Source: Caryophanales bacterium UBA782
Lineage (GTDB): Bacteria > Bacillota_I > Bacilli_A > RFN20 > CAG-826
DNA: 14,142 nucleotides
Assembly: GCA_002296455.1 (NCBI GenBank)
Contig: DBJG01000059.1
Span: forward strand, 1 to 14,142
Direction: 5' to 3'
The translations under genes were made by a program, and so were the position numbers. Each line of letters begins with the position of its first letter. Position 1 is the stretch's first letter. Shown piece by piece: positions 1-7,329 of the stretch. A model generated the notes under the pieces. The model saw only the letters and a program-made list of their open reading frames with translations, did not search any database and had not been told where the DNA came from.

Positions 1-19
1 TTCGGCAATTAGCTTCGCA

Positions 20-79
20 GATGATAGGGGTAATCTATATTTAACCAAAAAAGGGAATATAACATTCACCAATTTGGGC
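20..79 (+). repeat. Left terminal inverted repeat of the IS21 element
   Basis: This stretch matches the reverse complement of 2089-2148 at about 43 of 60 positions. The best part is 53-79, with 23 of 27 identical, including the shared core ATTCACC/CTTCACC. It lies upstream of the istA ribosome binding site and would be the transposase-binding end. Confidence 0.7.
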
Positions 80-100
80 AATACTCTATAATTGCTCTCC

Positions 101-106
101 AAGGAG
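101..106 (+). promoter_or_regulatory. Ribosome binding site of istA
   Basis: AAGGAG lies five bases before the ATG at 112 and supports that start. Confidence 0.75.
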
Positions 107-111
107 CGATT

Positions 112-1359
112 ATGGATGACAACTTAATAGGTACCTTAAGCATGTTTAGGACAATGGGTATCAAACCAAACTTCAGCGACCTTGCCCGCTCTTATGGCAA
201 GGACAGACATACGATAAAGAAAATGTACGACGGGGAGGAAAAGAAGGAAAGGAAGAAGAGGCCTTCGGAACTGGACACCCATATCGACGATATCGTCGGG
301 CTTCTCTCCCATCCCGGAACCAGCATAAAGGGGGCATACTGGTATCTCAGGAACGAGAAGGGGATCAAGTGTTCATACGACAACTTCAAGCATTTCGTCA
401 AGAAAAACAAGCTATCCGAGAAAGCTAGGTGCGGAACGCCACACCCGCTTTACGAAACCGATCCGGGAGAGCAGCTGCAGGTAGACTGGGTGGAGGGGAT
501 AAAGCTGGCAACCGTGAATGGCGAAATAATTACGTTCAACCTATTCAGCGCAACCCTTGGGTATTCGAGGTTCCACTCGTTCGAGTACAGCGAATTCAAG
601 GGTGAGGCGGATTTCAAGAGGTGCCTCGTGCACTTCTTCAAGAAGGTGGGTGGGGTCACCAAGGATGTCCTCACGGACAACATGTCCGCCATCGTGAGCA
701 TAGCCGACAGCGGAAGGCACATCCATCCATCCGTGACCCAATTCTTTAAGGATTTGGGCGTAAAGCTCAAGCTCTGCCGGGTCAGGTCACCCGAGACCAA
801 GGGCAAGGACGAGGTTTCCAACAAATATGCCCAATGGCTCCAGTCATATGACGGGAAAATCAGGGACAGGGACCACCTCGTTAGGCTCATTGAGACGCTG
901 AACCGAGACATAAACAGACAGAAAAACACCGGCACGAACATACCGCCGGTACTGTTATTCGGGAAGGAAAAAGAATACCTGCTCCCACTGCCAGCGAATA
1001 GAATCCTGGATTCCTACGAAGGCGAGATGCGTTCTTGCAAGGTACCATCTACGTTCGTAATAGACTACAGGGGGGCCAAGTATTCCGTACCCCCAAATCT
1101 TATCAGCAAAACGGCCAGTTATAAAGAGGCCGACGGCAAACTCCACATCTACCACGGTGGGGAACTTGTCGCCACGCATGCCATAGCCGATGCGCACACC
1201 GTCAACTACAACGGCGCCCATTACAAGTCCGGCCTCGGCATTAGGATGGGCGACGGTTCCGAGATAGATGGCATGGCCGACGAAAACCTTGCAAGGTTTA
1301 AGGACATTAATGAAATCAAAGATTTAGGAGAGGAAGAATGCCGAACTACGTTAAGCTAA
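112..1359 (+). CDS. istA: IS21-family transposase IstA (DDE recombinase)
   Basis: This is the transposase that cuts and joins the ends of the IS21 element, acting with the ATPase IstB. The 415-residue protein has an N-terminal helix-turn-helix region (about residues 15-40, with ARSYGKDRHTIKKMY) for binding the inverted repeats. An RNase H-like DDE integrase core follows, with likely catalytic residues D125 (QVDW), D189 (VLTDN) and E234 (KGKDE). A C-terminal beta-barrel-like region spans about 310-365 (FVIDYRGAKYSVPP). The length is within the family range. The ATG at 112 is chosen for its ribosome binding site. The end overlaps istB by 22 bp, which suggests translational coupling, as known in IS21. 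The frame is intact and all three acidic residues are present, so this protein could still be made even though its partner gene is broken. Confidence 0.93.
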   Translation: MDDNLIGTLSMFRTMGIKPNFSDLARSYGKDRHTIKKMYDGEEKKERKKRPSELDTHIDDIVGLLSHPGTSIKGAYWYLRNEKGIKCSYDNFKHFVKKNKLSEKARCGTPHPLYETDPGEQLQVDWVEGIKLATVNGEIITFNLFSATLGYSRFHSFEYSEFKGEADFKRCLVHFFKKVGGVTKDVLTDNMSAIVSIADSGRHIHPSVTQFFKDLGVKLKLCRVRSPETKGKDEVSNKYAQWLQSYDGKIRDRDHLVRLIETLNRDINRQKNTGTNIPPVLLFGKEKEYLLPLPANRILDSYEGEMRSCKVPSTFVIDYRGAKYSVPPNLISKTASYKEADGKLHIYHGGELVATHAIADAHTVNYNGAHYKSGLGIRMGDGSEIDGMADENLARFKDINEIKDLGEEECRTTLS

Positions 1360-2089
1360 TCAACAACTTCGATGCCCTGAAGCTCACGACCTTCAGGGCA
1401 AACATAGACTCGTTCATAGACGAAGTCAACAGCGGAAAGTCCACGCTCGTGGATGCACTCTACACCCTGACGAACGCCGAGATGGAATTCCGCCAGGAGA
1501 GGGTGGACAGGTCCATGGTAGTGATATCCCACTTCCCGTTCTTGAAGACATTTGAGGACTATGACTTCTCCTACCAGCCGCGTCTTAACAAGACGGAGGT
1601 AATGGACCTGAAGAGCCTGAGGTTCATCGAGAACCGCGAGAATATCGTGTTCCTGGGGACGCCGGGAACCGGCAAGACCCACCTTGCCGTAGCCACTGGG
1701 ATAGAGTCTGCGAAGAACAGGTACCGTACCTACTTCATCAACTGCAATGAGCTGATACTGCAGCTCAAGAAGGCAAAGCAGGAAAACACCCTTGCCAAGA
1801 GGCTAAAGAACTTCACTGCCTACAGCGTCCTGATAATAGACGAGGTCGGGTCCTGCCAATCGATCCAGAGGATTCCAACCTCCTGTTCCGGCTGATTTCG
1901 ATGAGGTACGAGAAGCATCCAACCATATTCACAACCAACAAGAGCTTCAACCATTGGGGCGAAGTGTTTGGCGATTCGGTGATGGCGAATGCAATCCTGG
2001 ATCGCATATTGCACCATTCAAAGGTATTCCAGATCGTGGGACCATCCTATAGGATGAAGGGAAAGGAGGAATTGCTTAAGGACGAGTAG
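1338..2089 (+). pseudogene. istB: IstB helper ATPase of IS21, frameshifted
   Basis: IstB is the AAA+ ATPase that selects target DNA and stimulates IstA. The first frame (1338-1895) encodes the N-terminal part, a Walker A motif at residues 107-114 (GTPGTGKT) and a Walker B motif at 164-169 (VLIIDE), then turns into nonsense after IDEVG and stops early. The correct continuation, starting LPIDPEDSNLLFRL and running through HPTIFTTNKSF to the stop at 2087-2089, lies in another frame from about 1853. Restoring one base near 1851-1852 (GGG TAC CTG instead of GGG TCC TG) gives a single 250-residue protein, the normal IstB length. The gene is therefore broken by a one-base deletion, or the base was lost in sequencing or assembly. 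An in-frame ATG at 1901 could start a C-terminal fragment, but that would lack the ATPase motifs. Confidence 0.88.
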
Positions 2090-2148
2090 CCAAAACTGGT
2101 GAAGGTTATTTTCCCCAAATTGTTGAAAATTATATTGCCTTTATCACC
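2089..2148 (-). repeat. Right terminal inverted repeat of the IS21 element
   Basis: This is the partner of 20-79. The repeat begins at the last base of the istB stop codon, so the gene runs right up to the end of the element, as in compact IS21 members. The outer tip is probably ATCA ending at 2146. Confidence 0.7.
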
Positions 2149-2166
2149 AATCATGTTTCCAAATCC

Positions 2167-2586
2167 ATGCTCAATGCAAACCTGAGCAAAGAGAAAAACG
2201 AGCTTATTCAAAACGTCATAGAACAAGGACTTAAAATATCCCCCGACAAAGTCTTGGATATCGGAAGGATGCAAGACGGGAAAATCGTCTGGATTGAAGA
2301 AGGCAAACTAACTGATAAGCCATCGGGTTTGGCGCACATTTTGGAAAAACATTCAAAAGAATTCTCCTCGCTTGGCATTCCTAAAAATGAAGTTCCTAAA
2401 TTTGTAATAGATGTCATAACGAAAGGCAGCAAAGTTGGAATACAAGGCAATCATAAAGAACCTAGAGATGTATTCGAGTATAATCATAAGGGAAAGATGA
2501 TTTACTTAGCAGTTTCAATATCTAGTAATGGTTATGTTGTAGGCGCGAATTTTACAACAAAAATCAAAAAGGAGAATAAACAATGA
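2167..2586 (+). CDS. Truncated polymorphic toxin: C-terminal BECR-fold RNase-like domain
   Basis: The 139 residues read like the C-terminal tip of a contact-dependent, secreted or phage-borne toxin. The pattern is GLAHILEKHSKEF (H57, H62), then a helical stretch, a basic segment ending in R100, and a terminal strand pair (IYLAVSISSNGYVVGANF). It resembles the barnase/EndoU/colicin E5-D/RelE (BECR) group of RNase toxin domains. That assignment rests on pattern memory, not a search. The frame is open upstream of the ATG back to 2080, with no ribosome binding site before the ATG. The IS end lies at about 2146, so the delivery and N-terminal parts have probably been cut off by the insertion. The stop overlaps the next gene by 4 bp (ATGA). 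The piece is likely an unexpressed or weakly expressed remnant, and a stand-alone toxin is the alternative. Confidence 0.6.
   Translation: MLNANLSKEKNELIQNVIEQGLKISPDKVLDIGRMQDGKIVWIEEGKLTDKPSGLAHILEKHSKEFSSLGIPKNEVPKFVIDVITKGSKVGIQGNHKEPRDVFEYNHKGKMIYLAVSISSNGYVVGANFTTKIKKENKQ
2569..2574 (+). promoter_or_regulatory. Ribosome binding site of the probable immunity gene
   Basis: AAGGAG lies eight bases before the ATG at 2583, inside the end of the toxin frame. The immunity protein can therefore be translated even if the toxin fragment is not. Confidence 0.7.
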
Positions 2587-2927
2587 AGACAATAAGATTA
2601 TCATTAGAGTGGAGTTGTGACCCTGTATGGGTATATGAAGAAGACGGAATTGCTTCCACCCCAGGTCTTCCGGAGGAGCTTGAAGATAATAAGGAGTTGG
2701 TCGACTTGATGAATAAAATCCGAACGGAATTCGACAGTCAATACATCAATACTGAAAAAGAATTTACAGGTATTGGTTTCAAAACAAAAGCGGAACGGAA
2801 AGAATTCAAGCAAGACCTCATCAAATTCTCGGCAATGGTCAAGGCAGCCGTTGGCAACAAATACAAATTTGTCGATGACTTCAACTATGAGCTAAAAGGC
2901 GGCTGCAATGCCGTATTTCTTTTTTGA
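2583..2927 (+). CDS. Probable immunity protein for the adjacent toxin domain
   Basis: This small, soluble, acidic 114-residue protein has no signal peptide or membrane segment. It begins MKTIRLSLEWSCDPVWVYEE and contains a central ELVDLMNKI helix and a GIGFKTKAERKEF segment. I do not recognise a named family with certainty, but the overall look resembles small immunity proteins found after polymorphic toxin tips. The strongest argument is position: its ATG overlaps the stop of the toxin domain (ATGA), with a good ribosome binding site inside the toxin end. By analogy with such loci, it would bind and neutralise the cognate toxin in the cytoplasm. With the toxin truncated, it may persist as an orphan immunity gene protecting against related neighbours. 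No function can be proved from sequence alone. Confidence 0.55.
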   Translation: MKTIRLSLEWSCDPVWVYEEDGIASTPGLPEELEDNKELVDLMNKIRTEFDSQYINTEKEFTGIGFKTKAERKEFKQDLIKFSAMVKAAVGNKYKFVDDFNYELKGGCNAVFLF

Positions 2928-3048
2928 TTTAATGAATAAACGAAAAATCTAAGACTATGTGTAAAATCGAAAAGGCTTTCTATATTGTCCCGCCATACCC
3001 AAACTTGCGCCGACAAGAGACGATAAATGCCAGCAATTCACATAAGAA

Positions 3049-3074
3049 AAGGCGAGCCGTAAGCCCGCCTTTTT
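3049..3074 (-). terminator. Intrinsic terminator of the ABC exporter operon, possibly bidirectional
   Basis: The arms AAGGCGAGC (3049-3057) and GCCCGCCTT (3063-3071) form a 9-bp stem with one G-U pair and a 5-base loop. The structure starts six bases after the stop of the last minus-strand gene. On the minus strand it is followed by TTCTT; on the plus strand by a run of five T (3070-3074). It could therefore also stop transcripts coming from the toxin/immunity side. The 118 bp to its left (2931-3048) hold no feature I can support. Confidence 0.8.
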
Positions 3075-3076
3075 GA

Positions 3077-5059
3077 TCATTCCCCCTCAAGTTCTTTTGT
3101 GGAACCTGTGTATAGTTGATAATATTTCCCCTTCTTCGCCATAAGGTCGTCGTGAGACCCACGCTCAATAATGCGTCCTTGATCCAAAACCATAATGACA
3201 TCACTATTTTGAACCGTAGAAAGGCGGTGGGCGATGACAAATACCGTTCTCCCTTTCATGATGGCATCCATCCCCTCTTGCACCATCTTTTCTGTATGGC
3301 TATCGATGGAGGATGTTGCTTCGTCGAGAATCATCACAGGCGGATCAGCTACCGCGGCTCTCGCGATGGCGATAAGTTGACGTTGCCCTTGAGAAAGAGA
3401 AGCCCCACCGTTCATCAAAACTGTGTCATAGCCTTGTGGCAATAAATTAATAAACGAATCCGCGTTTGCTAGTTTTGCCGCTTTCACGATATCTTCATCG
3501 GTGGCGTCTAAATTACCAAAGCGAATGTTCTCACGCACTGACCCTGTGAATAGTTTGGTGTCTTGAAGCACCATGCCTAAGGATCGACGCAAATCCGCTT
3601 TACGAATCTTGTTGATATTAATGTCATCGTAACGAATTTTGCCGTCTTCGATATCGTAAAAGCGATTGATTAAGTTGGTGATGGTCGTTTTGCCTGCACC
3701 TGTAGGCCCAACAAAGGCGATTTTTTGCCCCGCCATCGCGTAAAGAGTAATGTCGTGAAGAATAATTTTGTCTGAGGTATAACCAAAGTCAACATGGTCC
3801 ATTGTAATTTTGCCCTTTAGCCATGTATAAGAAACAGTCCCATCTCCATGGGGGTGTTTCCACGCCCACTTCCCAGTTTTTTCTTTTACCTCAATAGGAC
3901 TACCATTCTCCTCTTCTTTCGCGTTGACGAGTTCCACATAGCCTTCATCCGTTTCTTTCGGTGTATCGATCATTTCGAAAATACGCGTCGCACCCGCAAG
4001 AGCCAAAGCAACCACATTGAATTGCTGAGAAATCTGACCAATCGGCTGAACAAAGCTCTTAGAGAAGGAAAGGAAACTGATGATTGTGTCTACGCCAACA
4101 AGAGTAGGACCCAAAAGGCTAATAGAGGTAAAACCACTGATGGTCCATATTCCTCCAATCAAACCGAGAATCACATATTGCATATTCCCTAACTGATTGA
4201 CCGTCGGCATAAGAACGTTTCCGAAGCGGTTCGCTTTGGTAGAGAAAGTGAAGAGGTTGTTATTCAGCTTATCAAAGCCTGCGATATTACGATTTTCGTA
4301 ATTAAAGACCTTAATTACTTTTTGACCAGTCGTCATTTCTTCAATGTAACCATTCGCTTTTCCGAGTGCAATTTGTTGCTCCACGAAATAACGAGCGCTC
4401 ATCTTCGCGTAATATTTGCTGACAAAGAAAATAAGGATAGCAAAAGCGATGACAATGAGTGTGAGATATATATCGGTCAGGAGCATAACGACCAAAAATA
4501 CAATCATGCTGACAAAGCAAGAAAGCATCATCGGAAGACAGCGGGACAGCATTTCACGAAGGGCGTCGACGTCATTAGTGAAAACGCTCATGATGTCCCC
4601 GTGTGTTCTCGTATCGAAATAAGAGACAGGGAGATCTTGCATGTGAGCGAACAAATCATCACGGATTCGTTTTTGGACGCCTTGAGCAATTCGTGACATG
4701 TAGAAGTTATAGAAATAGGCGGAAAGAATGCCAACAAGATAGATGGAAACCATCACCAAAAGAATGGTGCCGAAATTCATACCTAAATATTCATGAGACC
4801 AAAAATCTTCAAAACTTCGAAGCGTCTTCCCGTCATCCATCGTCAAATATTGACCAACAACGATTTTACCGATGAAATAGCTTCCAATGGCACTGCTGCT
4901 CGTGCTCAAAATAACAAACAAGGCAACAAGGAAGAATTCTCCTGGGTAATAACGAAATACGTATTTCAGCAAACGAAGAACCGCGCCGAACTTCGCTTTT
5001 TTGCTGACGGGAGTCATATTTCTCCCTCCTTTTGTTGCGCGCATATTAGGACCTGGCAT
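3077..5059 (-). CDS. ABC exporter half-transporter, subunit with the catalytic NBD
   Basis: This 660-residue membrane-domain/NBD fusion (about six membrane segments, residues 30-350) pairs with the product of the gene before it. The NBD has complete catalytic motifs: Walker A GPTGAGKTT (451-459), a Q-loop (VLQD, about 499), Walker B MILDE with catalytic E580, and H-loop H611. The signature is LSQGQ (555-559) instead of LSGGQ, the change typical of one partner in heterodimeric exporters such as TM287/288 and BmrCD. A linker of about 50 residues between the domains (about 367-418, rich in E and K, with WAWKHPHGDGTVSY) is usual in this subfamily. The ATG at 5059 is chosen over the upstream start at 5113 because a near-perfect ribosome binding site precedes it. 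It overlaps the previous gene by 14 bp. The likely role is export of drugs or other toxic compounds; the substrate is unknown. Confidence 0.93.
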   Translation of the reverse strand: MPGPNMRATKGGRNMTPVSKKAKFGAVLRLLKYVFRYYPGEFFLVALFVILSTSSSAIGSYFIGKIVVGQYLTMDDGKTLRSFEDFWSHEYLGMNFGTILLVMVSIYLVGILSAYFYNFYMSRIAQGVQKRIRDDLFAHMQDLPVSYFDTRTHGDIMSVFTNDVDALREMLSRCLPMMLSCFVSMIVFLVVMLLTDIYLTLIVIAFAILIFFVSKYYAKMSARYFVEQQIALGKANGYIEEMTTGQKVIKVFNYENRNIAGFDKLNNNLFTFSTKANRFGNVLMPTVNQLGNMQYVILGLIGGIWTISGFTSISLLGPTLVGVDTIISFLSFSKSFVQPIGQISQQFNVVALALAGATRIFEMIDTPKETDEGYVELVNAKEEENGSPIEVKEKTGKWAWKHPHGDGTVSYTWLKGKITMDHVDFGYTSDKIILHDITLYAMAGQKIAFVGPTGAGKTTITNLINRFYDIEDGKIRYDDININKIRKADLRRSLGMVLQDTKLFTGSVRENIRFGNLDATDEDIVKAAKLANADSFINLLPQGYDTVLMNGGASLSQGQRQLIAIARAAVADPPVMILDEATSSIDSHTEKMVQEGMDAIMKGRTVFVIAHRLSTVQNSDVIMVLDQGRIIERGSHDDLMAKKGKYYQLYTGSTKELEGE

Positions 5060-6836
5060 CGAAATCACCTCCTCCACCAAGCTGAGAATCGAATAAGCTC
5101 TTATAAATTTCACAATCTCGTAGCAGTGATTCGTTATCGCCTACCGCGATGATTTTCCCATGATCCATCACCGCGATTTGGTCGCAATCCTTAATGGAAA
5201 GGACACGCTGCGAAATAATGATTTTTGTGATGTCTTTCCGCATGGTAGACAAGCCTTTACGAATCATAGAATCCGTATGGGTGTCGCACGCGCTCGTTGA
5301 ATCGTCCAAAATTAATATCTTTGGATTTTTAAGCAGCGCCCGAGCGATGCATAGACGCTGTTTTTGGCCACCCGATACATTTGTTCCCCCTTCATCAAGC
5401 ATCGTATCAAGGCCTTTTGGGAAACTACGCAGGAAATCGCTCGCCTGCGCTAAATCGCAAGCAGCCCAAATCTCCTCATCACTTGCTTTTTCATTGCCCC
5501 ATTTCAAATTATCGCGAATCGTTCCCGTGAAAAGCGTGTTTTTCTGCAAAACAACCGCCACCGCGTCACGAAGTTTCTCCAAATCATAATCTTTCACATT
5601 GCGTCCTGAAACGTCCACCTCTCCTTGGTCGACATCATATAGACGAGCGATTAAGGAAACTAACGTCGTTTTGCTAGAACCTGTCGAACCGATAATTCCT
5701 AATGTGGAACCAGAAGGAATCGTTAAGTCGATATTTTGTAAAACAGGTTTTCCTTGAACATAAGAAAATGTGACGCCTTTAAAAGATACGTTTCCGTTAG
5801 CAATCGTTTCAACTGGCTCTTTTGGTGATTGAATATCTGGCTTTTCTTCGAGCATTTCATTGATACGTTCCACGCTATTGCGGGCAATCGTAATCATGAC
5901 GTATACCATCGAAATCATCATAAGGGAGTTAAAAACCATGAATACATATGTGAATAGGCTCGATAAGTCCGCCGTAGTCATGATTGTGCCTTGGGAACTC
6001 ACGATTAAAGAAGCGCCGAAATAAGCAAGAAGCATCAAAGCGGCATCGATGGCCAAGTTCATAATCGGGCTATTAAAGGCCAAAATACGTTCCGCGAAAG
6101 TGAACTTCTTATAAATGAAGCCTGAGACATCGCCGAATTTCTTTTTCTGCAAATCCTCTCGGTCAAACGCTTTTACAACACGAATCCCGTCGACGTCTTC
6201 TTGCACGCTTTGGTTGAGTTCATCGTATTTGTTGAAAACCTCGACGAAGGTTGGGTGAACCTTCTTTGCAATGAAAAGAAGTAAGAACAAAATCACCGGA
6301 ATGATAATGAGGAACACCCACGCGACTCTCCATTCCGTAATAAAACACATCACCAATGAAAAGACCATCAATAGAGGGGCGCGCACAACAGCTCGAATCG
6401 CCATTTGAAAGGCGTTTTGGACGTTTGTGACATCCGTGGTAAGGCGCGTGACGATAGAAGCGGTTGAAAACTTATCGATGTTCCTAAATGAGTAACGTTG
6501 CACCGTCTCGTACATTTCTTTTCGCAAATTCTTACCAAGCCCTGCACTCGCGCTCGCAGCCCAATACCCCGACATGATTCCCGTCGCGCAAGCAACGATA
6601 ACAAGCCCTGCGATAATTCCGCAGTAAAGGTATATTCCATTCATATCGCTCGCGTTAATCGCTCCGATAAGATATTTCATCATAAAAGCGACAAGAGCTT
6701 CGCAGATGCTCTCAAGAATCACATATATCCATGCAAAAATTGTGTCTTTTTTATAATTCCCGATGAAATGGAGCACTTTTTTAAATGCAGAGCCTGTTTC
6801 AATGATTTGTTGCTTTTTCTTTTTGATTCGATTCAT
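5046..6836 (-). CDS. ABC exporter half-transporter, subunit with the degenerate ATP site
   Basis: This 596-residue half-transporter has about six membrane segments (residues 30-320) and a C-terminal NBD. Its ATP-site residues are altered as in the regulatory partner of heterodimeric exporters. Walker A is GSTGSSKTT (383-391). The signature VSGGQ (487-491) is close to normal. Walker B is ILILDD, with aspartate D512 in place of the catalytic glutamate. The H-loop histidine is replaced by glutamine (ISQR, Q543). With the following gene it should form one complete exporter with one active and one weak ATP site. The ATG overlaps the stop of marR by 4 bp (ATGA), with GGGAGG just upstream, so it is co-translated with its regulator. 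The substrate is not readable; a multidrug-type exporter is the usual finding beside marR. Confidence 0.93.
   Translation of the reverse strand: MNRIKKKKQQIIETGSAFKKVLHFIGNYKKDTIFAWIYVILESICEALVAFMMKYLIGAINASDMNGIYLYCGIIAGLVIVACATGIMSGYWAASASAGLGKNLRKEMYETVQRYSFRNIDKFSTASIVTRLTTDVTNVQNAFQMAIRAVVRAPLLMVFSLVMCFITEWRVAWVFLIIIPVILFLLLFIAKKVHPTFVEVFNKYDELNQSVQEDVDGIRVVKAFDREDLQKKKFGDVSGFIYKKFTFAERILAFNSPIMNLAIDAALMLLAYFGASLIVSSQGTIMTTADLSSLFTYVFMVFNSLMMISMVYVMITIARNSVERINEMLEEKPDIQSPKEPVETIANGNVSFKGVTFSYVQGKPVLQNIDLTIPSGSTLGIIGSTGSSKTTLVSLIARLYDVDQGEVDVSGRNVKDYDLEKLRDAVAVVLQKNTLFTGTIRDNLKWGNEKASDEEIWAACDLAQASDFLRSFPKGLDTMLDEGGTNVSGGQKQRLCIARALLKNPKILILDDSTSACDTHTDSMIRKGLSTMRKDITKIIISQRVLSIKDCDQIAVMDHGKIIAVGDNESLLRDCEIYKSLFDSQLGGGGDFDARS
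5065..5073 (-). promoter_or_regulatory. Strong ribosome binding site of the second ABC subunit
   Basis: AGGAGGTGA on the minus strand lies five bases before the ATG at 5059, inside the coding end of the upstream ABC gene. It decides the start of the second subunit and should help keep the two subunits in balance. Confidence 0.85.
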
Positions 6837-7270
6837 ACTTTGCCTCCCACATTTTTCCGAATTTGCTCACATACCCGTAAGAACGTTATTTTGTCCTCTT
6901 CGCTAATCCCTTGTTCGATGGTTGGAATTAGCGAAGCATAGAGATGCTCAAATTCTTTATGAGCCTCTTTGCCTTTTTGAGTCAGCGAGATAATCTTTTT
7001 CCGTTTGTCTTTTTCATCGACGGAAGCGTAAATCATATCCTTCTTTTCTAAATTCGCAAGGACTTGACTTATCGTGGCTTTCTGCAAATGGAATGATTCC
7101 ATAATGTCCCCAGCCACAACGTTTTCATGATGAAAAATATAACCGACGACAAGGCCTTCAATGCCTGTTAAGTAATTCGGAAGATATGTATTCACGTAAC
7201 GATCCACGAACACTTTAATATCGTGATGCGTCCTTCTGATTGATGTTCCAATTTCGTCCTTGTTTTCCAT
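6833..7270 (-). CDS. MarR-family transcriptional regulator
   Basis: This 145-residue winged-helix DNA-binding protein would act as a dimer and control the ABC exporter encoded directly after it. The winged helix covers about residues 50-97. The recognition-helix region is LQKATISQVLANLEKK, and the wing is DEKDKRKKIISLT, matching the MarR wing pattern. The start is uncertain: I chose the ATG at 7270. The frame is open back to a TTG at 7318, but that would run through a candidate promoter and adds residues not expected in the family. No clear ribosome binding site precedes the ATG. The end overlaps the first ABC gene by 4 bp. Most MarR proteins of this setting repress their own operon and release DNA when a toxic ligand binds; that is inferred here. 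Confidence 0.88.
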   Translation of the reverse strand: MENKDEIGTSIRRTHHDIKVFVDRYVNTYLPNYLTGIEGLVVGYIFHHENVVAGDIMESFHLQKATISQVLANLEKKDMIYASVDEKDKRKKIISLTQKGKEAHKEFEHLYASLIPTIEQGISEEDKITFLRVCEQIRKNVGGKV

Positions 7271-7275
7271 AGTTA

Positions 7276-7289
7276 GTTCGGATGCGAAC
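7276..7289. promoter_or_regulatory. Candidate MarR operator
   Basis: A perfect inverted repeat, GTTCG (7276-7280) and CGAAC (7285-7289) with a 4-base spacer, sits just downstream of the candidate -10 box, at the predicted start of transcription. This is where an autorepressing MarR protein would bind. The arms are short, so chance cannot be excluded. Confidence 0.35.
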
Positions 7290-7290
7290 C

Positions 7291-7318
7291 ATTCTAGTAA
7301 TGACAAATGAAATTGCAA
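7291..7318 (-). promoter_or_regulatory. Candidate promoter of the marR-ABC exporter operon
   Basis: On the minus strand TTGCAA (7313-7318) and TAGAAT (7291-7296) are separated by 16 bp and resemble sigma-A -35 and -10 boxes. They lie in the 59-bp gap between dusB and marR. Transcription would start near 7284. Confidence 0.45.
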
Positions 7319-7329
7319 GAGGAAAATGC

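Larger units (their letters stand above)
22..2146 (+). mobile_element. IS21-family insertion sequence, probably inactive
   Basis: The element carries the two-gene istA/istB layout of IS21, with overlapping reading frames. Aligning the left edge with the reverse complement of the right edge gives imperfect terminal inverted repeats, about 43 of 60 positions identical over 20-79 and 2089-2148. The inner 27 bp (53-79 against 2089-2115) match at 23 positions. I place the tips at TGAT (22) and ATCA (2146), because IS21 elements begin with TG and end with CA; this gives about 2.1 kb, normal for the family. No direct target repeat is visible beside these tips. Because istB is frameshifted, the copy is unlikely to move by itself. 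It sits against a 5'-truncated toxin gene. Its frequent AGG and ATA codons differ from the chromosomal genes further right. The exact ends are inferred. Confidence 0.8.

Noticed and set aside
2..91. An open frame of 29 residues at the left edge that looked like the end of a protein cut by the IS
   Set aside because: Most of it lies inside the inverted repeat once the ends are placed at 22 and 2146, so its protein-like look is probably chance. Only 21 bp of true flank are in the window.
450..941. A 163-residue minus-strand frame opposite istA
   Set aside because: It is fully antisense to a clear transposase, has no family resemblance and is a shadow of the coding bias.
1845..1860. Programmed frameshifting to make full-length IstB
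   Set aside because: There is no slippery heptamer at the site, IS21 istB is normally one frame, and a missing base explains it fully.
2957..3076. A 39-codon plus-strand frame between the immunity gene and the terminator
   Set aside because: It has no ribosome binding site or recognisable motif, and it runs through the terminator hairpin.
3077..6836. TGA read as tryptophan (Mollicutes code)
   Set aside because: TGA ends marR and the second ABC gene at the expected family ends, and tryptophan is encoded by TGG in the conserved genes examined.
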